64,000 nt of DNA from JAENVT01 sp963720775 (GCA_963720775.1 CAVRGR010000007.1:1-64000); one strand, 5' to 3'. Positions 1 to 9,764 are shown, counted from the stretch's first letter. Numbers and translations: made by a program. Notes: generated from the sequence alone by a model not told the origin.

Positions 1-501
1 GGTGAGGCGGTGACGTCGCAACTCTCCGGACAGGTCATCGACATCCTCGCCCGCGACTTCGCCTACGTGGTCGTGGATACCGCCGCCGGTCTCGACGAGC
101 GGGCCCTGGCGGCGATCGAACGCGCCACCGACGTCATCTTCCTGGCCAGCATGGACGTCGCCAGCATCCGCAACCTCACCAAAGAGGTGAACGCCCTCGA
201 CCGGCTGCACATGACCGGCGCATCGCGGCACTTCGTGCTCAACCGTGCCGACACCAGGGTGGGGCTCAAGGTTGCCGAGGTGGAAGCTGCCCTCGGCATG
301 AAGGTCGACGCTGCCCTTCCCAGCTCGCGCATGGTGCCGCTGTCGATGAACAGTGGCGAGGTCGTGGTGCGCCAGGAGCCCGAGTCGGACGTCGCCAAGG
401 AGTTGATCCGCCTGGCACACAAGTTCAGCCCCCGTCCGGAGAGCGCGCCGCGCGATGAGCCCGAACGCAAGGGCATGTTCTCCCGGAGGCGACGGTCGTG
501 A
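1..501 (+). CDS. TadZ/CpaE-like pilus-localising ATPase, C-terminal part
   Basis: The open frame enters from the left edge, so the N-terminus with the P-loop is outside the window. What remains is the second half of a MinD-like ATPase. It shows a deviant Walker B strand (YVVVDTAAG), the helix after it with DVASIRN, and the LNRAD nucleotide-base strand, ending in a basic tail (SRRRRS). Proteins of this type position the Tad pilus motor at the pole or membrane. The stop codon overlaps the GTG start of the cpaF-type gene (GTGA), so the two are translationally coupled, which fits a tad operon. The identity rests on these motifs and on the downstream TadA/B/C genes. Confidence 0.8.
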   Translation, partial: GEAVTSQLSGQVIDILARDFAYVVVDTAAGLDERALAAIERATDVIFLASMDVASIRNLTKEVNALDRLHMTGASRHFVLNRADTRVGLKVAEVEAALGMKVDAALPSSRMVPLSMNSGEVVVRQEPESDVAKELIRLAHKFSPRPESAPRDEPERKGMFSRRRRS

Positions 502-1860
502 AGCTCTCCGACCGCATCCGGGCGACCGAGCTAGCCTCGCCCACGCTGTTCAGTTCGCGCCGCGTCGTCGAGATCGACGCAGTGGGCGACTTCAAGGCAC
601 AGGTTCACCAGGCACTCTTTGCCCGGCTCGGCAACAGGTTGTTCGATTCGACAGTCGGCCCGACACAGCTGCAGGCATACATCGCCCAAGAGATCACCGA
701 TCTCATGGCCACGGTCACCGTGCCGTTGACGACCCAGGAACGCCAGGCCCTCACCACCGACATCGTCAGCGATGTCATGGGGCTCGGGCCGGTGGAGAAG
801 TTCCTCGCCGACTCGACGGTGAGCGAGGTGATGGTCAACGGCTTGTCGCCGATCTACGTCGAGCGCTCCGGGCTCATCGAGGAGACGGATGCACGGTTCA
901 TGTCGGAGGACCACCTTCGACGCGTGATCGAGAGGATCGTCGGCGAAGTCGGGCGCCGAATCGACGAGTCGTCACCGATGGTCGATGCGCGGCTCCCCGA
1001 CGGCTCGCGCGTCAACGCCATCATCCCTCCACTGGCCGTCGACGGACCCTCGTTGACGATCCGCAAGTTCGCTGCCGAACCGCTGCAGATCGACGACCTG
1101 ATCGACACTCGGAACGTCACCGAAGAGCTGGCTGAAGCTGCTCCGTGCCGTCGTGGAAGTCGGGACTGCAACGTCATCGTGTCGGGCGGCACCGGAACCG
1201 GCAAGACCACGATGCTCAACGTGATGTCCAGCTTCATCCCCGATGAGGAGCGGATCGTCACCATCGAGGACGCCGTCGAGCTGCAGCTCTACCAGCGCCA
1301 CGTCGTACGTCTCGAGAGCCGACCGCCGAACACCGAGGGGCGCGGCGAGGTGACGGTTCGCGACCTCGTACGCAACTCGTTGCGCATGCGGCCCGACCGC
1401 ATCATCGTCGGTGAGGTGCGCGGCGCCGAGGCGCTCGACATGTTGCAGGCGATGAACACCGGCCACGAGGGTTCGATCTCGACGGTGCACTGCAACAGCC
1501 CGCGCGACGCGCTCGCCCGGATCGAGACGATGGTGTTGATGAGCCGGCGTCGATCTGCCCAGCAGAGCCATCCGTGAGCAGATCGCTTCGGCTCTCGACC
1601 TGATCGTGCACCTCCACAGGTTCCGCGATGGGTCGCGACGCGTCACCCAGGTCACCGAGGTGCTCGGCATGGAGAACGAAGTCGTCACCGGTAGCGACAT
1701 CTACCGCTTCGACCACGCTCCAGAGGCGGGTTCGCCGACCGGCAGGATTCGACCCACCGGCGTGCGGCCCACCTTCACCGACCGTCTCAAGGAAGCCGGA
1801 ATCACCTTGCCTTCAGAGCTGTACGGAAGCCATTTGGCCTCGGTGAACACACGATGGTGA
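498..1860 (+). CDS. cpaF: CpaF/TadA-type pilus assembly ATPase, frameshifted
   Basis: Secretion ATPase of the type II/IV secretion superfamily that powers Tad pilus assembly at the inner face of the membrane. The GTG start at 498 has GGAGG at 485-489. The CpaF N-domain is followed by Walker A (SGGTGTGKTT, about residue 230), the Asp-box EDAVELQL, Walker B region IIVGEVRGAEALDML and the His-box STVHCNSPRDAL. The frame closes at 1577. However, the next frame from about 1545 to 1860 carries the missing C-terminal end (PSRAIREQ, LIVHLHRF, TQVTEVLGM), so one indel lies near 1545. A second, compensated slip is visible just before Walker A around 1130-1170, where LLRAVVEVG appears in another frame. 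I read this as one gene, 498-1860, with sequence errors. Its last codons overlap the start of the next gene. Confidence 0.85.
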
Positions 1861-3832
1861 CGTTGCGTTCCGCCCTCGTGGCTCTCGCGCTGACGGGCGT
1901 CGCCCTCCTCGCGCCGTTGAATTGGGTTGCCGCGGCGGCGACCGACGGGCAGGCACCGGTGAACGTCTCGGATGTCGACGCGTCGGCATATCCAACCGTC
2001 ACGATGGAGGTCAGTGTTCCCGGCGCCGTAGCCGGCGACTCCGATCTCGCACCGACGCTGAAGGTCGTCGAGAACGGGCGGCCGGTGACGGCCCAGGTGG
2101 AGCAACTGTCGGCCGACGGGCTGGAAGTCGTGATGCTGTTCGACGTGTCTGGCAGCATGAAAGAGGGCGGAGCGCTCGCCGCGGCCAAGTCGGCGGCATT
2201 GGGCTTCCTCGATGCCCTACCTCCACAGGTCAGCGTTGGTGTCGTGTCGTTCGGCGACACGACACGCCTGGAGAGCCCGTTGACCCTCGATCGCGCTCTC
2301 CTTGCCACGGTGATCAAGAACCTCAGTGCCCGAGGCGAAACCGCTCTGTACGACGCCGTCGTGCTCTCGCAGACGCTCTTCTCGGGGAGCACCTCCGACA
2401 AGCAACTCGTCCTGCTCAGCGATGGCGGCGACACCGTGAGCAACAGCGATCTGGAACAGGCCACATCCGTCGCTGCGGCGATCAAGACCAACGTCATCGA
2501 GCTGACCAGCTCCGAGGCCAACCACGCGGCGCTCGAGCAGCTGTCGTCCGCCGGCAGTGGCACGATCGGCTCGGCCACCGACCCGGCGGCGCTGCAAGGC
2601 CTGTACAAGCGAGTGGCGAACGCCATCGTCAACCGCTACCGCGTGTCGTTCCAGTCCCAAGGTCACGGCGCCGTGAACTACACGGTGACTGTGGACACCT
2701 CCACCGGCCCCGCGGAAGCCAACGTGAAAGCAGTCCTGCCGTCGTTGCCTCTTGCCCCGGTTCCGACCACGACCACGGTTGCCCCGACGCCCCCACCACC
2801 ACCACAGCGGTCGTGGAGGCAGTCCCCGCGGCACCACCCGACACGGTCGCAGCCGTGATCACGCCTGCGTCCGGATCATCGTCGTCCGACGGCCAAACCC
2901 TCAGGCTCCTCCTCGGGACCGTGGCGGAGTTCATCGGCCTGAGCGTCCTCACGCTGCTGGCAGTGCCGTTCACGAAGAATCGAGATGCCCCCCGAAATCG
3001 ACTGGGCGTCGCTCACACGCAGAGCACGGCACGGACGGAGCCGCTGCGAACGAGGATCGCCCGCGCTGCGGAGCGGATGCTCGAGCGCCGCGGTCGACGT
3101 CGAGGATTGGCCGAAGCCCTGGAAGTCGCGGGCATCAGCCTTCGTCCGGGCGAGTTCTTCGTGCTCGCCATCGGAGCCGGAGCCGTGCTCGCATTGGTGT
3201 TCTTCGCCCTGTTCGGCGTTCTCGGGATGGTGATCGGCACGATCGCCGCCCCCCTTCTGGCTCGCGCGTACGTGTCGTCGAAGGCCAGCACCCGTCGTCG
3301 TGCCTTCGGCGAACAGCTTCCCGATCTCATGCAGAACATGGTCAGCTCTCTTCGTGGCGGCTATGGCCTGCCGCAGGCCATCGACTCCGCCGCCAACCAG
3401 GCAGCCGAGCCCGTCCGCACGGAGCTGCAGCGGGTGCTCCTGGAGGGGCGCATCGGCCGTGATCCCACCGAAGCGTTGCAGGCCGTCGCCGACCGCATGC
3501 AGAGCCGTGACTTCAACTGGGTGGTTGCAGCCATCGACATCAACCGCGACATCGGCGGCGAGCTCGCTCTGGTGCTCGAGAACGTCGCCGAGACGGTGCG
3601 TGAGCGGCAGCGCCTCAGCCGTCAGGTGCGCACGTTGACTGCCGAGGGCAGGCTCTCGGCGTACGTCCTCACCGCGCTGCCCATCCTCCTCGCCCTTTTC
3701 ATCAAGCTGACCAATCCTGACTACTTCGACCCGTTGAGCAAGTCTCCCGGCCCGGCACTCATCATCATCGCCGGCGTGCTCATGGTCGTGGGCTGGGTAT
3801 GGATGCGCAAACTCATCAAGTCGCAGATGTAG
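1854..3832 (+). CDS. vWA domain-TadB fusion (type II secretion F-domain protein), frameshifted
   Basis: A secreted-type N-terminus (hydrophobic residues about 5-28) precedes a von Willebrand A domain. Its MIDAS motif is complete: DVSGS at about residue 97, GETALYDAV, and LSDGGDT. A Thr/Pro linker follows, then a membrane segment near 2920-2975, two more hydrophobic segments, and a T2SSF domain with the TadB signatures (LPDLMQNM, SSLRGGYGLPQAI, GELALVLENVAETVRER) and a final membrane anchor. The reading frame must change at about 2780-2800, in a C-rich run, to join the two halves. TadB is normally only the platform protein, so the extracytoplasmic metal-binding adhesion domain is an addition. 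The start overlaps the cpaF end. TadC follows after 8 bases. Confidence 0.8.
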
Positions 3833-3840
3833 GAGCAGCT

Positions 3841-4748
3841 ATGAACATCGTCCTCGTCCTCGGTGCCTTCGCCGTCTGCTCGTCGTTCATCGTCCTGTGG
3901 TGGGCGGTGTCGGGGGAGCGCGGCACCGGCGGCCGCATCCTCCGGCTCGGACAAGACGGCATCAACGACATGCGCGCCCTCATCCTGCAACGCTCGTCGG
4001 CTGATCGCACGGTGAAACCGCTGCTCGAACGGATCGGCGCATCACTGCGCAAGGTCACCCCAACCGCCCGAGTCGCTGCACTGGCCAAGCGAATCCAGGG
4101 CGCGGGATCGCCAGCCGGCTGGACCGTCGAGCGACTGATTGCGATGCGCGTTGCGTGCGCCGGCATCCTCGGCCTGCTGTTCGGCGCCCGCTTCGCGTGG
4201 GACCCGTCGTTGTTGAACGCCATCTTCTTCGTCTTCGCCACGTTGTTCGGCTACTTCTTGCCGATCGGTCTTCTCGACCAGCGAGCCAGCGCCCGCAACC
4301 TCTTGATCCGCGGCGCCGTGTCCGACACGGTCGACCAGCTCGCCGTCATGGTCCGCGCCGGTCTCGGCATCGACGCGGCGATCGCGAGGGCGGCGACGCT
4401 CCGGAGAAGGACCTCTGGCCGACGAGTTGTCGCGTGTGATGCAGGACATGCGCGTCGGCATCGGCCGTGGCGTCGCGCTGACGAGCCTGTCGGAACGCGT
4501 CGAACGTTCCCGAGCTGCGGTCAGTCGTCTCGGCACTCGCTCAAGCGGAGCGACTCGGTGTGCCCGTCGCCCAGACGTTGCAGGTGCAGCCGCCGAGCTT
4601 CGCGTGAAGCGCCGCCAGATGGCCGAAGAGCAGGCGATGAAGCTTCCCGGTCAAGATCCTCTTCCCGATGGTTGCCTGCATCCTGCCCGTGCTCTTCATC
4701 CTCCTGCTCGGCCCGGCGGCGATCCGCATCTTCGGCCAGTTCAAGTGA
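3841..4748 (+). pseudogene. TadC-like pilus platform protein, multiply frameshifted
   Basis: The start at 3841 has GGAG nine bases upstream. One frame gives the N-terminal membrane segment, a cytoplasmic linker, the central membrane pair and the opening of the T2SSF domain (DQLAVMVRAGLGIDAAIARA). The rest of the domain can be followed only by changing frame at about 4400, 4500, 4575 and 4650. The continuing fragments are DELSRVMQDMRVGIGRG, LRSVVSALAQAERLGVP, ELRVKRRQMAEEQAMKLP and KILFPMVACILPVLFI, ending at the TGA at 4746. Because every fragment is a good TadC match in the right order, I suspect local sequence errors rather than decay, but as given the gene is broken. It would pair with TadB as the inner-membrane platform. 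Confidence 0.75.
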
Positions 4749-4759
4749 CGGCTGATGGC

Positions 4760-5224
4760 TCAATCGCTGCGATCGTGACCGAGATCGCCTGCGGTTATCA
4801 GCGAGGCGAGCGTCGCCCGGGTGCGGGCGATGTGCTCGGCGCCGACATCGGCCAGTAGCGCGGCGTCGATGTCGTCGACAGCCGTGCGGATCGCCTGCGC
4901 GGCAGCGAGCCCGCGATCAGTCAGCGTCACGGTCAGCCGCCGCCGGTCGTCGGGATCGACCGTGCGGTCGAGATAGCCGCGAGCCACGAGGGTGTCGACG
5001 AGTTGCCCGGCGGCTTGCTTTGACATGCCCAGCGCCTTGACGACATCGCCGAGAGGTGCACCGGTTCGCGCTGCTCCTGCAATCACGAACGAACCGTTGC
5101 GGGGGATGTCGTCGAACCCTGCAACCTGCAGCGATTCACGGATCGCCTTGCCATACGTCGACCTCGCCGCTCGCAGGAGCGCGGGTATGGAGATCTCGTC
5201 GAACCAGTTGCCGTGCTCGGTCAT
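4760..5224 (-). CDS. MarR family transcriptional regulator
   Basis: A 154-residue winged-helix regulator. The helix-turn-helix region (PLGDVVKALGMSKQAAGQLVDTL) is followed by the wing with the family signature DPDDRRRLTVTLTDRG and a C-terminal dimerisation helix. I start it at the ATG at 5224 because a promoter-like -10 ends six bases upstream, which would give a leaderless message. An in-frame start at 5260 would lie inside that promoter. It converges on tadC with an 11-base gap and has no obvious target gene beside it except possibly its own promoter. The ligand is unknown. Confidence 0.85.
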   Translation of the reverse strand: MTEHGNWFDEISIPALLRAARSTYGKAIRESLQVAGFDDIPRNGSFVIAGAARTGAPLGDVVKALGMSKQAAGQLVDTLVARGYLDRTVDPDDRRRLTVTLTDRGLAAAQAIRTAVDDIDAALLADVGAEHIARTRATLASLITAGDLGHDRSD

Positions 5225-5230
5225 GACCTC

Positions 5231-5260
5231 ATCATAATGGTCAAGAACCAAGATAGTCAA
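5231..5260 (-). promoter_or_regulatory. Probable leaderless promoter of the MarR gene
   Basis: Read on the minus strand, TTGACT (5255-5260) and TATGAT (5231-5236) are separated by 18 bases, a good match to a housekeeping promoter. The -10 ends six bases before the ATG at 5224, so transcription would start at or next to the start codon. An imperfect palindrome, TGGT-N5-ACCA, lies between the boxes at 5238-5250 and could be an autoregulatory operator. Boxes and spacing are seen; activity is inferred. Confidence 0.55.
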
Positions 5261-5278
5261 TAATCAGTACTACATCCC

Positions 5279-6554
5279 TCAGCCTGGGGCCACTACGGAG
5301 AGTGCGAAGTCGTAGACGGCGTCGCCCTTGGAGCTCGTGATGTGCACGTTGAAGGTGGTGCCAAGTGGCGCACCGGGGAACTCGACCGTCGCCGCCCAGT
5401 GGCCGTCGCCGTTCGAAACCACCTGGGTGCCACCGTAGTCCGACGTGATCGTGATCACCGCGCCGGCAGTCGAGGTACCCGAATACTGATCGGTGGGCGG
5501 CGTGTGGTCGGTGGTCGCCCAGCCGGCATGTGCGGTGAAATCGATCGACGGCGGGGTTGGCGTTCCCGGCCGCTGCAAGGTGAACTCGCGCACCCGGTCG
5601 GTGGTGCTCGAGGTGATCCGCACGTGCACCGCCGTACCCGCCGGCACCTCGGGCATCGTCAGCGTGGTCTCCCACTTGCCGTCACCGTTGGCCGTCGTCT
5701 CGGCAACACCCCAGTCGCTGCCGACGCGGATCGCCGAACCCGGCTGGGCGGTGCCGAAGAAGCCCTGAGTCATCGGCGAGCTCGCCAGACCGTTGGCCCC
5801 GAGGTTGGCGGTGAACTCGATCACGGCGGGTGCCTGCGGCACCGGACGCTCGAGCGTGAACTCACGCACCCTGTCACTGGTGCTCGACGTGATCCGCACC
5901 GCAACCTTGGCTCCTGCCGGAACCTCGCTCATAGTCAGCGTGGCTTCCCACTTGCCGTTGCCGTTGGCCGTGGTCTCCGCTACGCCGTACAGGGAAGCCA
6001 CGCGGATCGCCGATCCTGGCTGGGCGTTGCCGTAGAAGCCCTGGGTCATCGGTGTCTTCGCCCGGCCGTCGGCACCCAGCTTGGCGGTGAACTCGATGAC
6101 GACCGGCGGCAGCGTGGGCTCCGTCGGCGGCACGGTCGGTTCGGTCGGCGGCACGGTTGGTTCGGCTCGCGTGCACGGTCAGATCGGGCACCACCACCGA
6201 CCTGCGCGTCGGCTCCTTCGCCGGCGTCGTCGACTCGACGACAACCGCGATCGACGTCGAGGTCTGCTCCAAGCTCGTGGTGGTCGCCTCGTCTGTGGGC
6301 TCCGTCACCGGCGAGTCGGCGGGCGTCACCCGTGCCGGCGGATCGTTGGTGATCCGCTCCATGGCGAATGCCGAGCCGCCGACGAGCACGATGCCGGCGG
6401 CTGCGACGGCGACGAAGCGAGGACGAAAGCGGTGCACCTCGACGGGAACCGTCGTGACCGTGGGGAGGAACACGGAGTCGGGATCGGGATGCACGCGCAC
6501 CGACCCGGCGACATCGTCGAGAAGGGCGGTGAGGCGTGATTCGAAGTCGTTCAT
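5279..6554 (-). CDS. Membrane anti-sigma-like protein with three Ig-like repeats, frameshifted
   Basis: The ATG at 6554 overlaps the TGA of the ECF sigma gene (ATGA), the usual arrangement for a sigma/anti-sigma pair. The N-terminus is a short cytoplasmic stretch (MNDFESRLTALLDDVAG), then one membrane segment (FVAVAAAGIVLVGGSAFAM), then a Thr/Pro linker with EPTVPP units. The frame must shift near 6160-6175 to continue. The extracytoplasmic part contains three repeats of about 85 residues. The first two are close copies (PMTQGF, AQPGSAIRV, GVAETTANG, VRITSST, DRVREFTL) and the third is diverged. No zinc anti-sigma HxxxCxxC motif is present. The role as anti-sigma factor is inferred from position and topology. 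The repeats could instead make it a surface protein controlled by the sigma factor. Confidence 0.6.
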
Positions 6555-7111
6555 CGGAGAGCTCCCAGCTTGCGCTGCAGGGCTTCGGTGCCCCGCTTGT
6601 TGTGTGTGCGGACGGAGCCGATCGACACATCGAGTGTCGCGGCGATCTCACCTTCGGTCATTCGCAACCAATGCCGCATCACCACACACGCTCGCTGCCG
6701 GCTCGGCAGCGACGACACGGCCTCGAGCACGGCGCTACGGCCGACCCGGCCCATCGCGTCGTCCTCGGCGGACGGAACTGACACCAGGCGCGGCGGCTGA
6801 TTGCGCTCGGCCACAACCCGACGACGGTGTCTGCCGCGGCTGATGTTGACGACCGTGGCGCGCAGGTACCCGAGGGCGCGATCGTGATCATCGAGCCGGT
6901 CCCACGCGTCGTACACGCGCACGAACGCTTCTTGGCTCACGTCTTCGGCGATGTCGGAGTCACCGGTGATGAAGGTGGCGAAGCGGACGAGTTCGGCGTA
7001 TCGCTCCTCGTACAGCGCTCGCACGGCGGCTTCCCGATCGCTGGGGACCGACGGGAGAACCCTGAGTGCCGCGCCCGCCCGTCCGCCGGATGGCTCGCTC
7101 AGTGCTCGCAT
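6551..7111 (-). CDS. ECF-type sigma-70 family RNA polymerase sigma factor
   Basis: A 186-residue protein with region 2 (RYAELVRFATFITGDSDIAE, then DVSQEAFVRVYDAWDRL) and region 4 (LPSRQRACVVMRHWLRM, then EIAATLDVSIGSVRTH). The layout resembles the SigE-like group that directs RNA polymerase in response to envelope signals. AGGAG lies about ten bases upstream of the ATG at 7111, which I prefer to the GTG at 7132. The downstream gene overlaps by four bases and probably encodes its membrane regulator. It is divergent from nothing close: the ABC exporter genes end at 7247 on the same strand. Confidence 0.85.
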   Translation of the reverse strand: MRALSEPSGGRAGAALRVLPSVPSDREAAVRALYEERYAELVRFATFITGDSDIAEDVSQEAFVRVYDAWDRLDDHDRALGYLRATVVNISRGRHRRRVVAERNQPPRLVSVPSAEDDAMGRVGRSAVLEAVSSLPSRQRACVVMRHWLRMTEGEIAATLDVSIGSVRTHNKRGTEALQRKLGALR

Positions 7112-7246
7112 GGTGGTCACGCTCCTAGACACGCGCAGTGTGGCATGTTCTAGGACAGAAATCGGTACTTTCTGCGCGAGCTTGACTACAGAAGGTGAAT
7201 CTCCCTGGCGCTTCCCGTTGTTGATGACCCAGTTGTTGTCGCGCCG

Positions 7247-8089
7247 TCAGCTGACGACACGCTTCTCGAACCCGGTCACGCCGATCCACGTGAACAAGCC
7301 GCCGAAGGCGATCAGCGCGCCGTAGATGGCCCACAACGACATGTGCGGGATGTCGCCCACCAGCGCGGCGCGGAACCCTTCGGTCATGTACACGACCGGG
7401 TTGGCCAGCACGGCCCACTTCAGCCACTCGACCCTCTGGAGATCCTGCCACGGGAAGTACGTGCAACCCAGGAACGTCAGTGGCAGGACGATCAGCGAGA
7501 AGAGCAGCGGGACCTGGAACGGCTTCACCTTCGTACCCAGCATCAGCCCCAGCGACCCGGCCACCCAACCGGCGAGCGGTGCCAGCGTGAGCAGCACCGG
7601 CCAGTGGATGTTGAGATGCACCGGCGTCGCCGGAACCAGGGCCGCGATCGGGAACACGAGGCAGGCCGCCAACAGACCCTGCAACAAGCCTGTGACGATC
7701 TTCTGCAGCCCGACCATCCAAGTGGGCAGCGGCGCCAGCACGCGGTCCTCGATCTCGCGCGACACGCCGAACTCCTGCACCAGCGGCAGCGCCACGGCCT
7801 GGATGCCTTGGAACACGATGGCCAATCCCATGACCCCTGCGATCAACTGGGTGGAGAACCTCCCCGCGCCTGATGTGCCGCCCACGCTCTGGCCGGTCTT
7901 CGGGAACACGTACGTGAACACGAACACCAGCAGAAGCGGTTGGATGAGCGTGCGCATCAGGAAGACCCTGACGTCCTTCCGCAACAGGTAGAGATCTCGC
8001 CCCAACAGGCCGACGAACGCCGAGCGGTACGCCTGGCCCGCTGGGCGCAGCTCGCGAAGACCGTGCACCTCGTGAGTAGTCGTGCTCAT
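7247..8089 (-). CDS. ABC-2 type exporter permease (DrrB-like)
   Basis: A 280-residue integral membrane protein with about six hydrophobic segments, including FLMRTLIQPLLLVFVFTYVF, LIAGVMGLAIVFQGIQAVAL and VPLLFSLIVLPLTFLGCTYF. The motifs REIEDRVLAPLP and ANPVVYMTEGFR are typical of ABC-2 permeases exporting drugs or lipids. The start overlaps the stop of the ATPase gene (ATGA), so the two form a coupled exporter operon. The substrate is unknown. Similarity to daunorubicin-resistance exporters does not identify it. Confidence 0.85.
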   Translation of the reverse strand: MSTTTHEVHGLRELRPAGQAYRSAFVGLLGRDLYLLRKDVRVFLMRTLIQPLLLVFVFTYVFPKTGQSVGGTSGAGRFSTQLIAGVMGLAIVFQGIQAVALPLVQEFGVSREIEDRVLAPLPTWMVGLQKIVTGLLQGLLAACLVFPIAALVPATPVHLNIHWPVLLTLAPLAGWVAGSLGLMLGTKVKPFQVPLLFSLIVLPLTFLGCTYFPWQDLQRVEWLKWAVLANPVVYMTEGFRAALVGDIPHMSLWAIYGALIAFGGLFTWIGVTGFEKRVVS

Positions 8090-9045
8090 TCGCGCAGATC
8101 CTTTCCGGTGAGGTTGATGAAGACCGACTCCAGCGTGGGCTCGGTCACGGAGAGATCGTGCACCGACGAGCCCGCTGCTTCGGCGGCATCGATGATCCTG
8201 GGCAGCAACCCGGCGGACGCGTCGACACTGAGATGGATGCGGCCATCGACGACACGGGCCTGGCGGGCCCCGTCGACGCCGGCGACGAGCGCGTCGGCGA
8301 GCGCCGCCAGATCGCCACTGGCCGACACGATCACGATGCGACCGGCACCGATCGAGGCCTTCAACTGCTCGGGAGTGTCGAGGGCGAGGATCCGGCCGTG
8401 ATCCATGATGGCCACGCGGTCGCAGAACTCGTCGGCCTCCTCCATGTAGTGAGTGGTCAGCAGGATCGTCTGGCCATCGTCGTGGAGATCGCCGAGTATC
8501 TCCCACAACGCAATCCGACTCTGCGGATCGAGCCCGGCCGTCGGTTCGTCGAGGAAAAGCACCTGGGGGCGGTGCATGATCGCCCGCGCCACCATCAGAC
8601 GCTGGGCCATGCCACCCGATAGCGCCATGACCGGCGCACCTGATCGCTCGATCAGCCGCACGCGTTGCAGCAGCTCCGTGGCCAGACCCTTGGCCTGCTT
8701 GGTGCTCATGCCGAAGTAGCGGCCGTGGAACTCGAGGTTCTCGAACACCGTCATCGCCCGGTCGAGCGTGTTGCTCTGCGGTACGACGCCGATCAACTGC
8801 TTGGCCAGCGCCGGCCGTGCCACCAGGTCGACACCAGCGATCAAGATCGCGCCACGTGTGGGCACGACTCGGGTGGTGAGCATGCCGATGGTGGTGCTCT
8901 TGCCGGCGCCGTTCGGGCCGAGCAGTCCATAGATCTCGCCGGAGTTGATCTCGAGCTCGATCTCGTCGACAGCGACGACATCTCCTCCGACTCCGCCCGC
9001 ATAGATCTTGGTCAACCCTTGCGCCCGGATGATCGCGTCTGCCAC
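8086..9045 (-). CDS. ABC exporter ATP-binding protein (DrrA-like)
   Basis: A 319-residue ATPase with Walker A GPNGAGKST, signature LSGGMAQRL, Walker B VLFLDEPTAGLDP and H-loop LLTTHYMEEAD. After the nucleotide domain comes the roughly 80-residue C-terminal extension found in DrrA-type subunits, ending in SVHDLSVTEPTLESVF. It energises the permease encoded immediately downstream with a four-base overlap. The start is GTG. TAGGCT lies seven bases before it, so a leaderless message is possible. Confidence 0.9.
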   Translation of the reverse strand: MADAIIRAQGLTKIYAGGVGGDVVAVDEIELEINSGEIYGLLGPNGAGKSTTIGMLTTRVVPTRGAILIAGVDLVARPALAKQLIGVVPQSNTLDRAMTVFENLEFHGRYFGMSTKQAKGLATELLQRVRLIERSGAPVMALSGGMAQRLMVARAIMHRPQVLFLDEPTAGLDPQSRIALWEILGDLHDDGQTILLTTHYMEEADEFCDRVAIMDHGRILALDTPEQLKASIGAGRIVIVSASGDLAALADALVAGVDGARQARVVDGRIHLSVDASAGLLPRIIDAAEAAGSSVHDLSVTEPTLESVFINLTGKDLRE

Positions 9046-9139
9046 ATGTCGGAGCCTACGCAGTCGCTACCCACCATCCGCTGGCGGCGAAATGGGCGCC
9101 GGCGGCCCGAATCACCGCCAGCGACCGGTCGACAGCGTC

Positions 9140-9683
9140 CTAGTAGCCGTACCCGCCACCGCCGGTCGTTGCGGGTGTCGAGACTGCCGGGGTCGATCCT
9201 GCCGGGGCGGCACCCACCGTGCCATCGGCATGCACGACGTGCCAGGTGAAGTTCTGACCATCGAACGTGTCGGCGGCCCCGTCGCCGGTGACCTTCCCCT
9301 GCCGCGTCTTGGAAGAACGTGTACAGCGGGCGTCCCCCGGCGGTGACCTGCTTGGTGCCGTCGGGGCGGTCGATCACGCCGAGCGTGGGCCCGCCCGGAG
9401 CGGCCATGGGAGTGTTGGCGCCCGGCGCGAGCGGGATCCAGATCTTCAGGCACCCGCCCACGCAATGCACGGTGCCGTCGGCCTCCTGGTCGGGCGAGTA
9501 GAGCGCCATGCCCGACGAGTCGACCAGGATGTTGCCCATGGCGCCCGAGGCCATGATCGAGACGGTCTCGGTATGCGCAGCCGGAGCTCCGGTCGACGAA
9601 CTGCCCACAGCTCCGTCCGACCCGCAAGCGGCGAGCACAAGAGCAGCAGTAGCGATGGTGGCGGACAACAGAAGTCGTTTCAT
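9140..9683 (-). CDS. Secreted-repeat lipoprotein (COG4315-like), frameshifted
   Basis: The N-terminus is a lipoprotein signal (LLLSATIATAALVLAAC, then GSD). The mature part has the short repeats typical of this family: ILVDSSGMALYSPDQEADG, HCVGGCLKIW, GVIDRPDGTKQVTAGGRPLY. The frame breaks near 9295 in a G run. The adjacent frame continues with VTGDGAADTFDGQNFTWHVV and ends in a Gly/Tyr tail at the TAG at 9140. Function of this family is unknown. It is divergent from the sigma-factor gene, and both promoters share a CCAGTA(C/G)TAC element, so it may belong to that sigma regulon. Confidence 0.7.
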
Positions 9684-9764
9684 GAGTGGTAGTACTGGAT
9701 GCCGATGCCCGACGGATTCATCGGCGACAAATCCTTTCTGACCACGCCACCAGTAGTACAGGGC

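Noticed and set aside
8090..8506. Extra reading frame upstream of the exporter permease on the minus strand
   Set aside because: It is in the wrong frame inside the ATPase gene and has Arg/Pro-rich shadow composition. The ATGA overlap defines the permease start.
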